From Curtobacterium sp. VKM Ac-2922 (GTDB taxonomy: Bacteria; Actinomycetota; Actinomycetes; Actinomycetales; Microbacteriaceae), in contig NZ_JALGRO010000002.1 in NCBI RefSeq assembly GCF_022815645.1, positions 248,001 through 312,000 on the forward strand: DNA of 64,000 nucleotides. Direction: 5' to 3'. This document shows positions 44,729 through 53,520 of the stretch, piece by piece (the first letter of the stretch is position 1; each line of letters starts with the position of its first letter). The notes beneath the pieces are model-generated. The model was not told where the DNA came from and did no database searches. It saw only the letters and a program-made list of their open reading frames with translations. Both the position numbers and the translations under genes were made by a program.

Positions 44729-46871
44729 CCCCCTGCTCTCCGTCTCGGACCTCTCCGTCACGTTCAACGCGAACTCCCGGCCCGTGTACGCCGTCCGCGG
44801 CGTCGACTACCAGGTCCACCAGGGCGAGTTCCTCGGGATCGTCGGTGAGTCCGGGTCCGGCAAGTCGGTGTCCTCGATGGCGGTGATGGGACTGCTCCCC
44901 TCGTCCGCCAAGGTCAGTGGCAGCATCACGTACGCCGGCCAGGAACTCGTGGGCATGAACGACCGTGAGATGTCCCGCCTGCGTGGCCGGGACATCGCGA
45001 TGGTCTTCCAGGACCCGTTGTCGGCCCTGACGCCCGTGTACACGATCGGGCAGCAGATCGTCGAGGGCCTCCGGCTGCACGACCGTTCGCTCAGCACGCA
45101 CGCCGCCCGGACCCGCGCCGAGGAACTCCTGCGGGTCGTCGGCATCCCGAACCCCGCCCGGCGCCTCGACGCCTTCCCCCACGAGTTCTCCGGCGGCATG
45201 CGGCAGCGCGCGATGATCGCGATCGCCATCGCGAACGACCCGAAGCTCATCATCGCCGACGAACCGACGACGGCACTCGACGTGACGATCCAGGCGCAGA
45301 TCCTGGACGTCCTGCAGACGGCGAAGGAGATGACCGGCGCAGCCGTGGTGCTCATCACCCACGACCTGGGCGTGGTCGCCGGCAACGTCGACCGTGTCGC
45401 CGTCATGTACGCGGGACGCATCGTCGAGAACGCCCCGGTGCAGACCCTGTTCCGCGAACCCGTCATGCCGTACACGATCGGTCTGCTCCGGTCGATGCCG
45501 AACATGACGGCGCCGCGGACCGAGCGCCTGGTCCCGCTCGAGGGTCGGCCGCCGCTGCTCACCCAGCGGCCGACCGGCTGCCCGTTCGCCGACCGGTGCC
45601 CAGCGGCGATCGACGCCTGCCGTGACGGTGAGCCGGCGCTCCAGGCACCGACCATCACGAACGCGGGCGCCGGCAGCACCGCCGACGTGGCGACCGGCGC
45701 GATGGTCTCCGCTCCTGCCACGCTCGTCGACCACACCGCCGCGTGCATCCGCCGCGACGAGATCGCGGCCGGCACCCTCGAACGGTCCGAGATCTTCCCC
45801 CGACCGGAGGAGATCGAGGAAGCCGCAACCGATCACGGCGACGACGTCGTCCTGCGACTCGAGGGGGTCGTGAAGACGTTCCCCCTGACCAAGGGCTCGG
45901 TGTTCCGACGCCGGATCGGCGAGGTGCACGCGGTGGACGGGATCTCGCTCGAGCTCAAGCGCGGCCGGGTCCTCGGCCTGGTCGGCGAGTCCGGCTGCGG
46001 CAAGACGACCACCATCATGGAGATCCTCGAACTCGCCGGCGCCCAGCAGGGCACCATCGCGGTGAACGGCGTCGACACGGCGTCGCTCAGCAAGCGCGAC
46101 CGGCTGGCGCTCCGCAGCGACATCCAGGTGGTCTTCCAGGACCCGATGGCATCGCTCGACCCACGCCTGGACATCGGGTCCGTGATCGGCGAACCGCTCA
46201 CCGTGCAGGGCGTGGCAAAGGACGAGATCCGCCGCCGCGTGCAGGAGTCGCTGGCACTCGTGGGACTGGAGCCGAGCTACATCGACCGGTACCCGCACGA
46301 GTTCTCCGGCGGCCAGCGGCAGCGCATCGGCATCGCCCGGGCCCTGATCGTCGAGCCGAAGATCCTGGTGCTCGACGAACCGGTCTCGGCCCTCGACGTC
46401 TCGGTGCAGGCCGGCGTGATCAACCTGCTCGAGGACCTGAAGCACCGGCTGGGGCTGTCGTACCTGTTCGTCGCACACGACTTGTCCGTCGTCCGGCACA
46501 TCGCCGACGACGTCGCCGTGATGTACCTCGGCCGGATCGTCGAGTACGGCAGCGGCGACGCGGTGTTCGAGGACCCGCAGCACCCGTACACCCGGGCGCT
46601 GCTGTCCGCCGTGCCGGTGCCGGACCCGTCGGCCGAGGCAGCGCGGGGCCGGATCCTGCTCGATGGCGACCTCCCCTCGCCCACCGAGCGCGTGGACGGC
46701 TGCCGGTTCCGCACCCGGTGCCCGCTGTACCAGTTGCTCGACGACACCCGCAAGGAGCAGTGCCGCACGGTGGACCCGGCGCTGCAGGACGTCCACGGTC
46801 GCGGGGTCGCCTGCATCCAGACCGACCAGAACGACCTGCTGACGCAACGCGCCGTGGCAGCGGTCCGGTAG
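44721..46871 (+). CDS. Peptide ABC transporter ATPase, DppD-DppF fusion
   Basis: 716 aa with two full nucleotide-binding domains. NBD1: [33 protein letters not shown]2: [30 protein letters not shown]. Each is followed by the cysteine-rich oligopeptide-transporter C-terminal motif ([16 protein letters not shown] and [15 protein letters not shown]...EQC). A long linker joins them at about residues 300-370. GTG 44721 overlaps the permease end. Last gene of its operon; terminator follows. Confidence 0.92.
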   Translation: MTDPLLSVSDLSVTFNANSRPVYAVRGVDYQVHQGEFLGIVGESGSGKSVSSMAVMGLLPSSAKVSGSITYAGQELVGMNDREMSRLRGRDIAMVFQDPLSALTPVYTIGQQIVEGLRLHDRSLSTHAARTRAEELLRVVGIPNPARRLDAFPHEFSGGMRQRAMIAIAIANDPKLIIADEPTTALDVTIQAQILDVLQTAKEMTGAAVVLITHDLGVVAGNVDRVAVMYAGRIVENAPVQTLFREPVMPYTIGLLRSMPNMTAPRTERLVPLEGRPPLLTQRPTGCPFADRCPAAIDACRDGEPALQAPTITNAGAGSTADVATGAMVSAPATLVDHTAACIRRDEIAAGTLERSEIFPRPEEIEEAATDHGDDVVLRLEGVVKTFPLTKGSVFRRRIGEVHAVDGISLELKRGRVLGLVGESGCGKTTTIMEILELAGAQQGTIAVNGVDTASLSKRDRLALRSDIQVVFQDPMASLDPRLDIGSVIGEPLTVQGVAKDEIRRRVQESLALVGLEPSYIDRYPHEFSGGQRQRIGIARALIVEPKILVLDEPVSALDVSVQAGVINLLEDLKHRLGLSYLFVAHDLSVVRHIADDVAVMYLGRIVEYGSGDAVFEDPQHPYTRALLSAVPVPDPSAEAARGRILLDGDLPSPTERVDGCRFRTRCPLYQLLDDTRKEQCRTVDPALQDVHGRGVACIQTDQNDLLTQRAVAAVR

Positions 46872-46886
46872 CCGGAACGCGACCAG

Positions 46887-46939
46887 ACGACAGACAGGAG
46901 GCCCCCCGCCGGTCCGGTGGGGGGCCTCCCGTCTGTCGT
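46887..46939. terminator. Bidirectional terminator between the two peptide ABC systems
   Basis: Long stem of about 23 bp (ACGACAGACAGGAGGCCCCC... / ...GGGGGCCTCCCGTCTGTCGT, one bulge). Shares CAGGAGGCC with the hairpins at 23906 and 30819. Confidence 0.85.
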
Positions 46940-46958
46940 GTGGTCCGGGACGAACCGT

Positions 46959-47456
46959 TCAGACCAGCAGCGAGACCACCAGCAGCGCCAGGGCCACCGC
47001 GCCGGCGACGAGCGCGGGCCGGTCCCAGCGCCGCACGACGGCGGCCGCGTTGTCGACGCCACGGTCACGGGCGACGGCCCAGGCGTCCAGGACCACGGTG
47101 AGCTCACCCGAGGTCGGCATGACCGGTCGCTCGCCCCGGCGGGCGGGCTTGGGGCGCGGCAGGGTGGGACCGCCCCAGCACGTCAGCCGCCGTGGTTCCG
47201 TGGTCTCGATGACGATCTGGTAGCGCATCCGCACGTCCGCGACGCTCCCCCAGGGCAGCTCGACGACGCGCAGGGGGTTCGTCACGGTCAGCTGATCCGG
47301 CGTCACGACGACCGTCGGACGGACCATGAGCACCCAGACACCCCACACGACCACCGCGATCGGTCCCAGCGCCTGCAGGACGACGTCCCAGCTGCCCCGG
47401 ACCGCGGCGTCCACCAGGAGCGCGAGGCCCAGGACGACGACGAGGCCGGACGACAC
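46959..47456 (-). CDS. Membrane PH-domain (bPH-type) protein, copy 2 (start uncertain)
   Basis: About 165 aa from GTG 47456. Two N-terminal helices, a PH-like beta domain (VVVTPDQLTVTNPLRVVELPWGSVADVR) and a C-terminal helix (ALVAGAVALALLVVSLLV). Coding character continues upstream (DLPQDQAGRPIVLRGGRGG) to a CTG at 47522 that overlaps the stop of the ATPase gene, so the true start may be non-standard and coupled. No ATG is available in between. It resembles the protein at 40130. Confidence 0.7.
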   Translation of the reverse strand: MSSGLVVVLGLALLVDAAVRGSWDVVLQALGPIAVVVWGVWVLMVRPTVVVTPDQLTVTNPLRVVELPWGSVADVRMRYQIVIETTEPRRLTCWGGPTLPRPKPARRGERPVMPTSGELTVVLDAWAVARDRGVDNAAAVVRRWDRPALVAGAVALALLVVSLLV

Positions 47457-47518
47457 GAGCCCTCCGCGTCCACCGCGGAGGACGATCGGTCGTCCGGCCT
47501 GGTCCTGTGGCAGGTCGC

Positions 47519-49261
47519 TCAGCGCCCGAACTCGAAGTTCGCGCCGGGGATGGCGGCGAGCAGGTCCCGCGTGTACTCCTGCTGCGGGTTGGCGAAGACC
47601 TCGTCGGTCGTCGCCTTCTCGACGATCTGGCCCTTGCGCATCACGCACACGTTGTCCGCGACCAGGCGGACGACCGCCAGGTCGTGGGTGATGAACAGGT
47701 AGGTCAGGCCGAGCTCCGACTGCAGCTCGGTGAGCAGGTCGAGGATCTGGCCCTGCACGAGCACGTCGAGGGCGGAGACCGCCTCGTCGAGCACGATGAC
47801 CTCGGGCTTGAGCGCCAGCGCACGAGCGACGGCGATGCGCTGCCGCTGCCCACCGGACAGCTCGTTCGGGTAGCGGTTCACCATCGACGACGGCAGCGCC
47901 ACCTGGTCCAGGAGCTCGCGGACACGGTCCCGACGCGACGCCTTGTCGCCCACACCGTGGGTGACGAGCGGCTCGGCGATCGTGTTCCCGACGTTGTACA
48001 TCGGGTCGAGGGATCCGTAGGGGTCCTGGAACACGGGCTGCACACGACGGCGGAAGTCGAAGAGCTCCTTGCCCTTCAGCGCGCCGATGTCGGTGCCGTC
48101 GAACTGCACGGTGCCGCTGGTGATCGACTCGAGCTGCAGCACGAGCTTGGCGACCGTGGACTTGCCCGACCCGGACTCGCCCACGAGCGCCATCGTGGTG
48201 CCCTTCGGGATCGAGAACGAGACGTCGTCGACCGCCTTGAGCTCGCGCGTGGCCAGGTTCTTGCCGCGCAGCTTGTAGACCTTCTGCAGGTCCTTGACGA
48301 CGATCAGGTCCTCGGCCGGCTGGCTCTCGCGCTGCTGGGCGCGGGCGATCAGCTCGGCGTCGTCGCTGCCGGCGTCAGCGATGTCGATGCTGGCGTGCTG
48401 GACCTTCGACTGGATGCGGCGGCTTGCGAGCGACGGCGCCGCGGCGACCAGACGCTGCGTGTACGGGTGCTGCGGGTTGCCGAGGATCTCCTTCGACGGA
48501 CCCGCCTCGACGACCTGCCCCTTGTACATGACCACGAGCTTCTCGGCGCGCTCGGCCGCCAGACCCAGGTCGTGCGTGATGAACAGCACGCTCGTGCCGT
48601 AGTCGCGGGTCAGGGTCTCGAGGTGGTCGAGGATGACGCGCTGCACGGTGACGTCGAGGGCGCTGGTCGGCTCGTCGGCGATGAGCAGCTTCGGGTGGCT
48701 CGACAGCCCGATGCCGATGAGCACGCGCTGCCGCATGCCACCGGAGAACTCGTGCGGGTACTGCTTCAGGCGGTTCGCGGCGTCGCCGAGCCCCGCTTCC
48801 TTGAGCACCTCGATCGCACGCTCGCGGACGGCCTTCTTGCCGGTCGCCATGTTGTTCGCGCGGATCGCCTCTTCGACCTGGAACCCGATGGTCCACAGGG
48901 GGTTGAGGTTCGACATCGGGTCCTGCGGCACGTAGCCGATCTCGCTGCCGCGGATCTCGGACATCTCCTTGTCGGAGAGCCCGACGAGCTCGCGCCCGTT
49001 GAACTTGATCGACCCGGCCGTCACCTTGCCGGCGCCGGGGAGCAGCTTGATGATCGCCTGCGCGCTGGTGGACTTGCCCGAGCCGGACTCGCCCACGATC
49101 GCCAGACGTTCACCCTGCTCGAGCGTGAAGTCGACGCCACGGACGGCCTGCACGAAGCCGTTCTGGGTCTGGAAGCCGATCTCGAGTCCGGAGACCTCGA
49201 GCAGGGGTGCGCCGGCGCCGCCCGCGCGACGGGCCGTCGGTTCGGTCAGGGTCTCGCTCAT
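47519..49261 (-). CDS. Oligopeptide ABC transporter ATPase, OppD-OppF fusion
   Basis: 580 aa, two NBDs: [10 protein letters not shown] / FSGGMRQR / IADEPTSALDV and [10 protein letters not shown] / LSGGQRQR / VLDEAVSALDV. In the second Walker-B segment proline of the usual DEP is alanine (DEAVSALD). Unlike the 716-aa paralogue, it lacks the cysteine-rich C-terminal motif in both halves, ending GANFEFGR. ATG 49261 shares bases with the permease stop (ATGA). Confidence 0.92.
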   Translation of the reverse strand: MSETLTEPTARRAGGAGAPLLEVSGLEIGFQTQNGFVQAVRGVDFTLEQGERLAIVGESGSGKSTSAQAIIKLLPGAGKVTAGSIKFNGRELVGLSDKEMSEIRGSEIGYVPQDPMSNLNPLWTIGFQVEEAIRANNMATGKKAVRERAIEVLKEAGLGDAANRLKQYPHEFSGGMRQRVLIGIGLSSHPKLLIADEPTSALDVTVQRVILDHLETLTRDYGTSVLFITHDLGLAAERAEKLVVMYKGQVVEAGPSKEILGNPQHPYTQRLVAAAPSLASRRIQSKVQHASIDIADAGSDDAELIARAQQRESQPAEDLIVVKDLQKVYKLRGKNLATRELKAVDDVSFSIPKGTTMALVGESGSGKSTVAKLVLQLESITSGTVQFDGTDIGALKGKELFDFRRRVQPVFQDPYGSLDPMYNVGNTIAEPLVTHGVGDKASRRDRVRELLDQVALPSSMVNRYPNELSGGQRQRIAVARALALKPEVIVLDEAVSALDVLVQGQILDLLTELQSELGLTYLFITHDLAVVRLVADNVCVMRKGQIVEKATTDEVFANPQQEYTRDLLAAIPGANFEFGR

Positions 49262-50208
49262 CGGCGGGCCCTCGCCTTCGGGTCGAGTGCGTCGCGGACC
49301 ACGTCACCGAGGAGGAGGAACGCGAGCACGGTGATGGACAGGGCGAGCGACGGCCAGAAGATGGTCGACGGGTTCGTGCGGAGCGAGGACTGCGCCGCGT
49401 TGATGTCGTAGCCCCAGCTGAGGGACGACGGCGGCAGACCGATGCCCAGGAACGACAGGGTCGACTCGGCGACGATGAACGTGCCGAGCGAGACGGTCGC
49501 GACGACGATCACCGGAGCGATCGAGTTCGGGATCACGTGGCGCACCAGCGTGCGGAACCGGCTGACGCCGAGCGCCGCCGAGGCCGTCACGTAGTCGGCG
49601 TTCTTCGCCGAGAGCACCGCGCCGCGCATGATGCGGGCGATCTGCGGCCAGGCGAAGGCCGCCAGCACGAGTGCCACCGTCCAGGGGCTGCGCTGCGGGA
49701 TGCTCGACATGATCACGATCGCGCCGAGCACCGTCGGGATCGAGAAGAAGATGTCGCCGATGCGGGACACGATCGAGTCGAGCGCCCCGCCGTAGAAGCC
49801 CGCCAGCGAGCCGATGACCACGCCGACGACGACCACCAGGATCGTCGCGACGAGGCCCACGAGCAGCGAGTTCTGCGTGCCGTAGATGACACGGGAGTAG
49901 ACGTCACAGCCCTGGCGTGTGTAGCCCAGGATGTGGCCGGCTCGGCCCCCTTCGCCGGAGTTGGCGAGGTTGCAGGCGCGCGGATCGGCGTGCGCGAACA
50001 CACCGGGCATCAGCGCGACGGCGATGATCAGGACGATCAGGACGCTCGACACCCAGAAGATCGGCCGGACGCGCATGGAGTCCCACGCGTCCGTCCACAG
50101 GGAACGGGTCTTCTCGTCCTCGTTGACGGTGTCGATCGCCTGCAGCGGCGTCTCCTCGATCGGCGCGACGTAGTGCGTGGCCGACCGCGATTCGGTGTTA
50201 CTTGGCAT
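49258..50208 (-). CDS. Oligopeptide ABC transporter permease (OppC family)
   Basis: 316 aa. Leading helix at about residues 50-70, extracytoplasmic loop with two cysteines (DPRACNL...RQGCDVYSR), BPD_transp_1 domain, EAA loop SAKNADYVTASAALGVSRFRTL, and the AESTLSFLGIGLPPSSLSWG hallmark. The two loop cysteines may form a disulfide, as in other OppC proteins with this GCDxxSR motif. Start overlaps the OppB-type stop. Confidence 0.9.
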   Translation of the reverse strand: MPSNTESRSATHYVAPIEETPLQAIDTVNEDEKTRSLWTDAWDSMRVRPIFWVSSVLIVLIIAVALMPGVFAHADPRACNLANSGEGGRAGHILGYTRQGCDVYSRVIYGTQNSLLVGLVATILVVVVGVVIGSLAGFYGGALDSIVSRIGDIFFSIPTVLGAIVIMSSIPQRSPWTVALVLAAFAWPQIARIMRGAVLSAKNADYVTASAALGVSRFRTLVRHVIPNSIAPVIVVATVSLGTFIVAESTLSFLGIGLPPSSLSWGYDINAAQSSLRTNPSTIFWPSLALSITVLAFLLLGDVVRDALDPKARARR

Positions 50209-51127
50209 AACGGATCCTCGGGTCCAGGACGGCGTACAGCAGGTCGACCAGGAGGTTGGCGAGCATGAAGATGATGACCATCACGGCCACGAAGGACACG
50301 ACGGTGGGTCCCTGCCCGAGCTTGATGGCCTGGTAGACGGTTCCACCCACACCGTGGATGTTGAAGATGCCCTCGGTGACGATCGCGCCGACCATCAGGT
50401 TGCCGATGTCGATGCCGAGGTACGTCACCACGGGGATGAGCGAGTTGCGGAAGATGTGCACCCCGATCACGCGACGGCGCGGCAGGCCCTTCGCGGTCGC
50501 GGTGCGCACGAAGTCGGCGCTCATGTTCTCGGCGACGCTGGCACGGGTCAGACGCACGATGTACGCGAACGACCCCGTGGCGAGCACGATCGCGGGGAGC
50601 ACGAGCTCGGACCACGGTGCTTCGCCGGAGACCGTCGCGCGGAACAGCGCCAGCTTGATGCCGAGTCCGTACTGCAGGATGAAGCCGGTCACGAACACCG
50701 GGATCGAGATGAGCAGCAGGCTGACGACCAGCGCGGTGGCGTCGAACAGCTTGCCCTTGCGCAGACCCGCGATGACACCGACGACGATTCCGGCGACCGA
50801 CTCGAACACCAGGGCGAGGATCGCCAGGCGCGCGGTGATCGGGAACGCCTGCGCGAGCTGCTCGGTCACCGGGATGCCCGAGTAGGTCTGGCCGAGGTTG
50901 CCCTGGAACAGGCCGCCGACCCAGAGCAGGTACTGGACGATGAACGGCTTGTCGAGGTTGTACTGCGCACGGATCTGTTCGATCACCTGGGGTGACGGCT
51001 GGTGGTCACCGAAGAGCGCGGCGATGGGGTCACCCGGTAGGGAGAACACCATGTAGTAGATCAGGAACGTGGCACCGAAGAACACGGGGATCAGCTGCAG
51101 GAGGCGCTTCCCGAGGTACCAGAGCAT
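50198..51127 (-). CDS. Oligopeptide ABC transporter permease (OppB family)
   Basis: 309 aa. Starts MLWYLGKRLLQLIPVFFGAT, an OppB-like first helix, then the large loop, the BPD_transp_1 domain and EAA loop SADFVRTATAKGLPRRRVIG. It overlaps the next permease by 11 bp. 215 bases with a hairpin separate it from the binding-protein gene upstream. Confidence 0.9.
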   Translation of the reverse strand: MLWYLGKRLLQLIPVFFGATFLIYYMVFSLPGDPIAALFGDHQPSPQVIEQIRAQYNLDKPFIVQYLLWVGGLFQGNLGQTYSGIPVTEQLAQAFPITARLAILALVFESVAGIVVGVIAGLRKGKLFDATALVVSLLLISIPVFVTGFILQYGLGIKLALFRATVSGEAPWSELVLPAIVLATGSFAYIVRLTRASVAENMSADFVRTATAKGLPRRRVIGVHIFRNSLIPVVTYLGIDIGNLMVGAIVTEGIFNIHGVGGTVYQAIKLGQGPTVVSFVAVMVIIFMLANLLVDLLYAVLDPRIRYAK

Positions 51128-51266
51128 CAGATCTCCGCCTGGTTCGGAGCGAGCATGTGGATCACAGTCATTTCGTCAGGGTGGGCCTGCCGTGCGGTGG
51201 CACGGTTGCCCGGCGCGGGTGGCGGCTCCCGCTGTCGGTTGTGGGGGTGGTGGTTCCGCCGCGGTA

Positions 51267-51301
51267 CGGGGGCCCGGGAACCGATGGCTCCCGAACCCCC
51301 G
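51267..51301 (-). terminator. Hairpin between binding protein and permease genes
   Basis: CGGGGG.../...CCCCCG outer stem with an inner TTCGGGA/TCCCGGG stem (imperfect). Likely an attenuator or mRNA-stabilising hairpin that makes more binding protein than permease. The rest of 51128-51342 shows no gene. Confidence 0.55.
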
Positions 51302-51342
51302 TCCGGTGGTGCTGCTGAGGCAGGATACCTGCACTCAGTGGG

Positions 51343-52977
51343 TTACTTCTTGACCTCGACGTCGTAGTACAGCGGCACCGAGTCCCAGCCGAACTTGACG
51401 TTCGACACGTTGTCGGCGGACCAGACACCGGTCACGTTCGAGTACCAGAGCGGGATCTCCGGCAGGTCCTTGAGCAGGAGCTCCTGGGCCTGGTCGAAGT
51501 ACTTGTTGCCCGCCTCGACGCTGTCGGCCGACTGACCCTGCTTGAGCAGGTCGTTGTACTCGGTCGAGTCGTAGCGCGAGTAGTTGTTCGACGAGCCCTC
51601 GCCCATGGTCGGGCCGAGGAAGTTGTACAGCGACGGGTAGTCGGCCTGCCAACCGGTGCGGCTGCCGCCCGTGAGCTTGTCACTGGTCTGGACGTCCAGC
51701 GCTTCCTGGAACGTCGGGTACGCCTTGCCCTCGGCCTTGATGCCCAGCGTGTTCGAGATGCTGTTCGAGACCGCGGTCACCCACGCCTCGTGTCCGCCGT
51801 CGGCGTTGTACGAGATGGTGAGGGTGTCGTTGTACGGCGAGATCTTGTCGGCCTCGGCCCACAGCTTCTTCGCCTCGGACTTGTTGTAGTCCAGGACGTC
51901 GGAGCCCTTGAGGTCCTTCGACCAGCCGTCGATGACCGGCGAGGTGAAGTCGCTGGCCGGCGTGCGGGTGCCGTCGAAGATCTTCGAGGTGATCTGCTTG
52001 CGGTTGATCGACATCGAGACCGCCTCGCGACGGAGCTTGCCCTCTTCACCCTTCCAGTGGTCGAGGTAGTAGGGCAGGTAGATCCCCTGGAAGATCGCGG
52101 CGGGCTGGTTCACGTTCGAGTCGGGGAAGTCCGACTTGTAGTTCGCGAACGCGCTGTCCGGCACGGCGTCGAGGATGTCGAGGTTGCCACCCTGCGCGTC
52201 CGAGTACGCGGTGTCCTGCGAGGTGTAGAACGTGATCGTCAGACCACCGTTCTTCGGCTTGCGCTTGCCCTCGTAGTCCTTGTTGGTGACGAGCTTGATG
52301 TCCGTGTTGTGCGTCCAGGCGTCCTTGCTGGCGAGCTTGTACGGACCGTTGCCGATCGGGTCTTCACCGAAGGCCTTGGGGTCGTCGTAGAACGACGACG
52401 GCAGCGGGACGAAGGCCGAGTAGCCGAGCGAGAGCGGGAAGTCCGACTGCGCCGCCTTGAGCGTCACGGTGAACTCGGTGTCGCTCTTGACCTTGAGGCC
52501 GGTGAGCTCGGAGTCCTTGTCGGCGTCGTAGCCCTCGATGTTCGCGAAGTAGTAGCTCGCGCCCTGGGCGTTCGACTTCTGTGCCGCCCAGTTCCACGCC
52601 TTCGTGAAGGACTCGGCGGTGATCTTCTCACCGTTGGTGAAGGTCCAGCCCGAGTTCAGCGTGATGTCGAAGACCTTGGAGTCATCGGTGGTGATGCTCT
52701 TCGCGACCTCGTTGACCGGCTTGCCCTTGGCGTCGTACGAGCGAAGACCCTCGAAGATCGAGTTGATGATCTTGCCGCCACCGGTCTCGGTGGTGTTCGA
52801 CGGGATGAGCGGGTTCTGGGGCTCGCTGCCGTTGGTGGTGACGATGCCGGAGGCGTTCGTCGAACCGGAGCTCGAGTCCTTCCCGCTGCTGCTTCCGTTG
52901 CTGGAGCAGCCGGCCAGGGCGATTGCTGTGGCCCCGAGCACGGCGAGGGCTGCGAGCCCAGCGCGCTTCTTGATCAA
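51343..52977 (-). CDS. Oligopeptide ABC transporter solute-binding lipoprotein
   Basis: 544 aa from TTG 52977, which lies four bases after AGGAGGAA; the ATG at 52995 would put that site inside the gene. Lipobox LAGC (C24), spacer of Ser/Gly/Asn, then an OppA-type SBP_bac_5 domain (IINSIFEGLRSYDAKGKPV; NSGWTFTNGEKITAESFTKAW; LRREAVSMSINRKQI). First gene of a five-gene operon (binding protein, OppB, OppC, OppDF, PH-domain protein). The leader has a strong hairpin and two upstream inverted repeats, suggesting tight control. Confidence 0.92.
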   Translation of the reverse strand: MIKKRAGLAALAVLGATAIALAGCSSNGSSSGKDSSSGSTNASGIVTTNGSEPQNPLIPSNTTETGGGKIINSIFEGLRSYDAKGKPVNEVAKSITTDDSKVFDITLNSGWTFTNGEKITAESFTKAWNWAAQKSNAQGASYYFANIEGYDADKDSELTGLKVKSDTEFTVTLKAAQSDFPLSLGYSAFVPLPSSFYDDPKAFGEDPIGNGPYKLASKDAWTHNTDIKLVTNKDYEGKRKPKNGGLTITFYTSQDTAYSDAQGGNLDILDAVPDSAFANYKSDFPDSNVNQPAAIFQGIYLPYYLDHWKGEEGKLRREAVSMSINRKQITSKIFDGTRTPASDFTSPVIDGWSKDLKGSDVLDYNKSEAKKLWAEADKISPYNDTLTISYNADGGHEAWVTAVSNSISNTLGIKAEGKAYPTFQEALDVQTSDKLTGGSRTGWQADYPSLYNFLGPTMGEGSSNNYSRYDSTEYNDLLKQGQSADSVEAGNKYFDQAQELLLKDLPEIPLWYSNVTGVWSADNVSNVKFGWDSVPLYYDVEVKK

Positions 52978-52998
52978 GTGTTCCTCCTGGTGCATGGG

Positions 52999-53031
52999 AC
53001 GTGCCGGGCACAGAGGTGTCGCCCGGCACGT
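52999..53031 (-). promoter_or_regulatory. Leader hairpin of the oligopeptide operon
   Basis: Perfect 11-bp stem ACGTGCCGGGC/GCCCGGCACGT with an 11-base loop, ending about 15 bases before the AGGAGGAA ribosome site. Confidence 0.6.
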
Positions 53032-53086
53032 TTGACCCTTGCACTGTAGGCAGCGCGACCAGTGCCAGCCAAACCCTGACGTGATC

Positions 53087-53104
53087 GGTTACACACTGGT
53101 AACC
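53087..53104. promoter_or_regulatory. Operator-like inverted repeat GGTTAC-N6-GTAACC
   Basis: Perfect 6+6 palindrome about 110 bp upstream of the TTG start, of a size typical for a dimeric repressor. Confidence 0.45.
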
Positions 53105-53106
53105 AA

Positions 53107-53135
53107 CTTGCACGATCCTTGCGGGACAGTGCAAG
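53107..53135. promoter_or_regulatory. Operator-like inverted repeat CTTGCAC-N15-GTGCAAG
   Basis: Perfect 7+7 arms two bases from the previous palindrome. TTGCA also recurs at 53039 and 53171, so the motif may be a repeated binding site. Confidence 0.45.
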
Positions 53136-53380
53136 ATGCCCGCGTTCCCGGGCGCAACAAGCGGGTTTGTTGCATCCGCATCATCTTCGTTGCAGTTCCG
53201 AACAGATGCTCGCAGTGTGCCACCCGTCCAGGGGTGCTGTCACGCACCAGGATGCCCGCAGCGTTCTGCGGTTCGCCCTGATCGCCCCATGAGGTGGCTG
53301 GGTGGTGGCTCGATGCAAGAATCCACCTCATGTCCACGTGGGACCGCTCCACCCGGCCACGGCGATGGTGTAGGGGTTCA
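53136..53380. other. Intergenic stretch without a gene
   Basis: Part of the 543-bp gap between the oligopeptide operon and gcvP. Less G+C-rich than its surroundings (for example AAGCGGGTTTGTTGCATCCG and ATCATCTTCG), as expected for a regulatory region. I see no credible coding frame. Confidence 0.5.
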
Positions 53381-53454
53381 GGACGCACCGGACGCACCGG
53401 ACGCGCCGGACGCGCCGGACTCGCCGGACGCGCCGCGGACGCACCGGACACGAC
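53381..53454. repeat. 9-bp tandem repeat GGACGCRCC, eight units
   Basis: Units at 381, 390, 399, 408, 417 and 426 follow each other exactly, with single-base variants; a two-base insert precedes two more. Lies just downstream of the gcvP terminator. Confidence 0.75.
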
Positions 53455-53455
53455 G

Positions 53456-53484
53456 ACGGCCCGGAGCCGAGGGCTCCGGGCCGT
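53456..53484 (-). terminator. Terminator hairpin after gcvP
   Basis: Perfect 13-bp stem ACGGCCCGGAGCC/GGCTCCGGGCCGT with loop GAG, 36 bases past the stop. Confidence 0.8.
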
Positions 53485-53520
53485 GTCGTACCGCGCGCGC
53501 TGTGGTGCGCGTGCTCCGTC

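Noticed and set aside
53381..53454. Possible CRISPR array
   Set aside because: Units are only 9 bp and directly adjacent, with no spacers and no cas genes.
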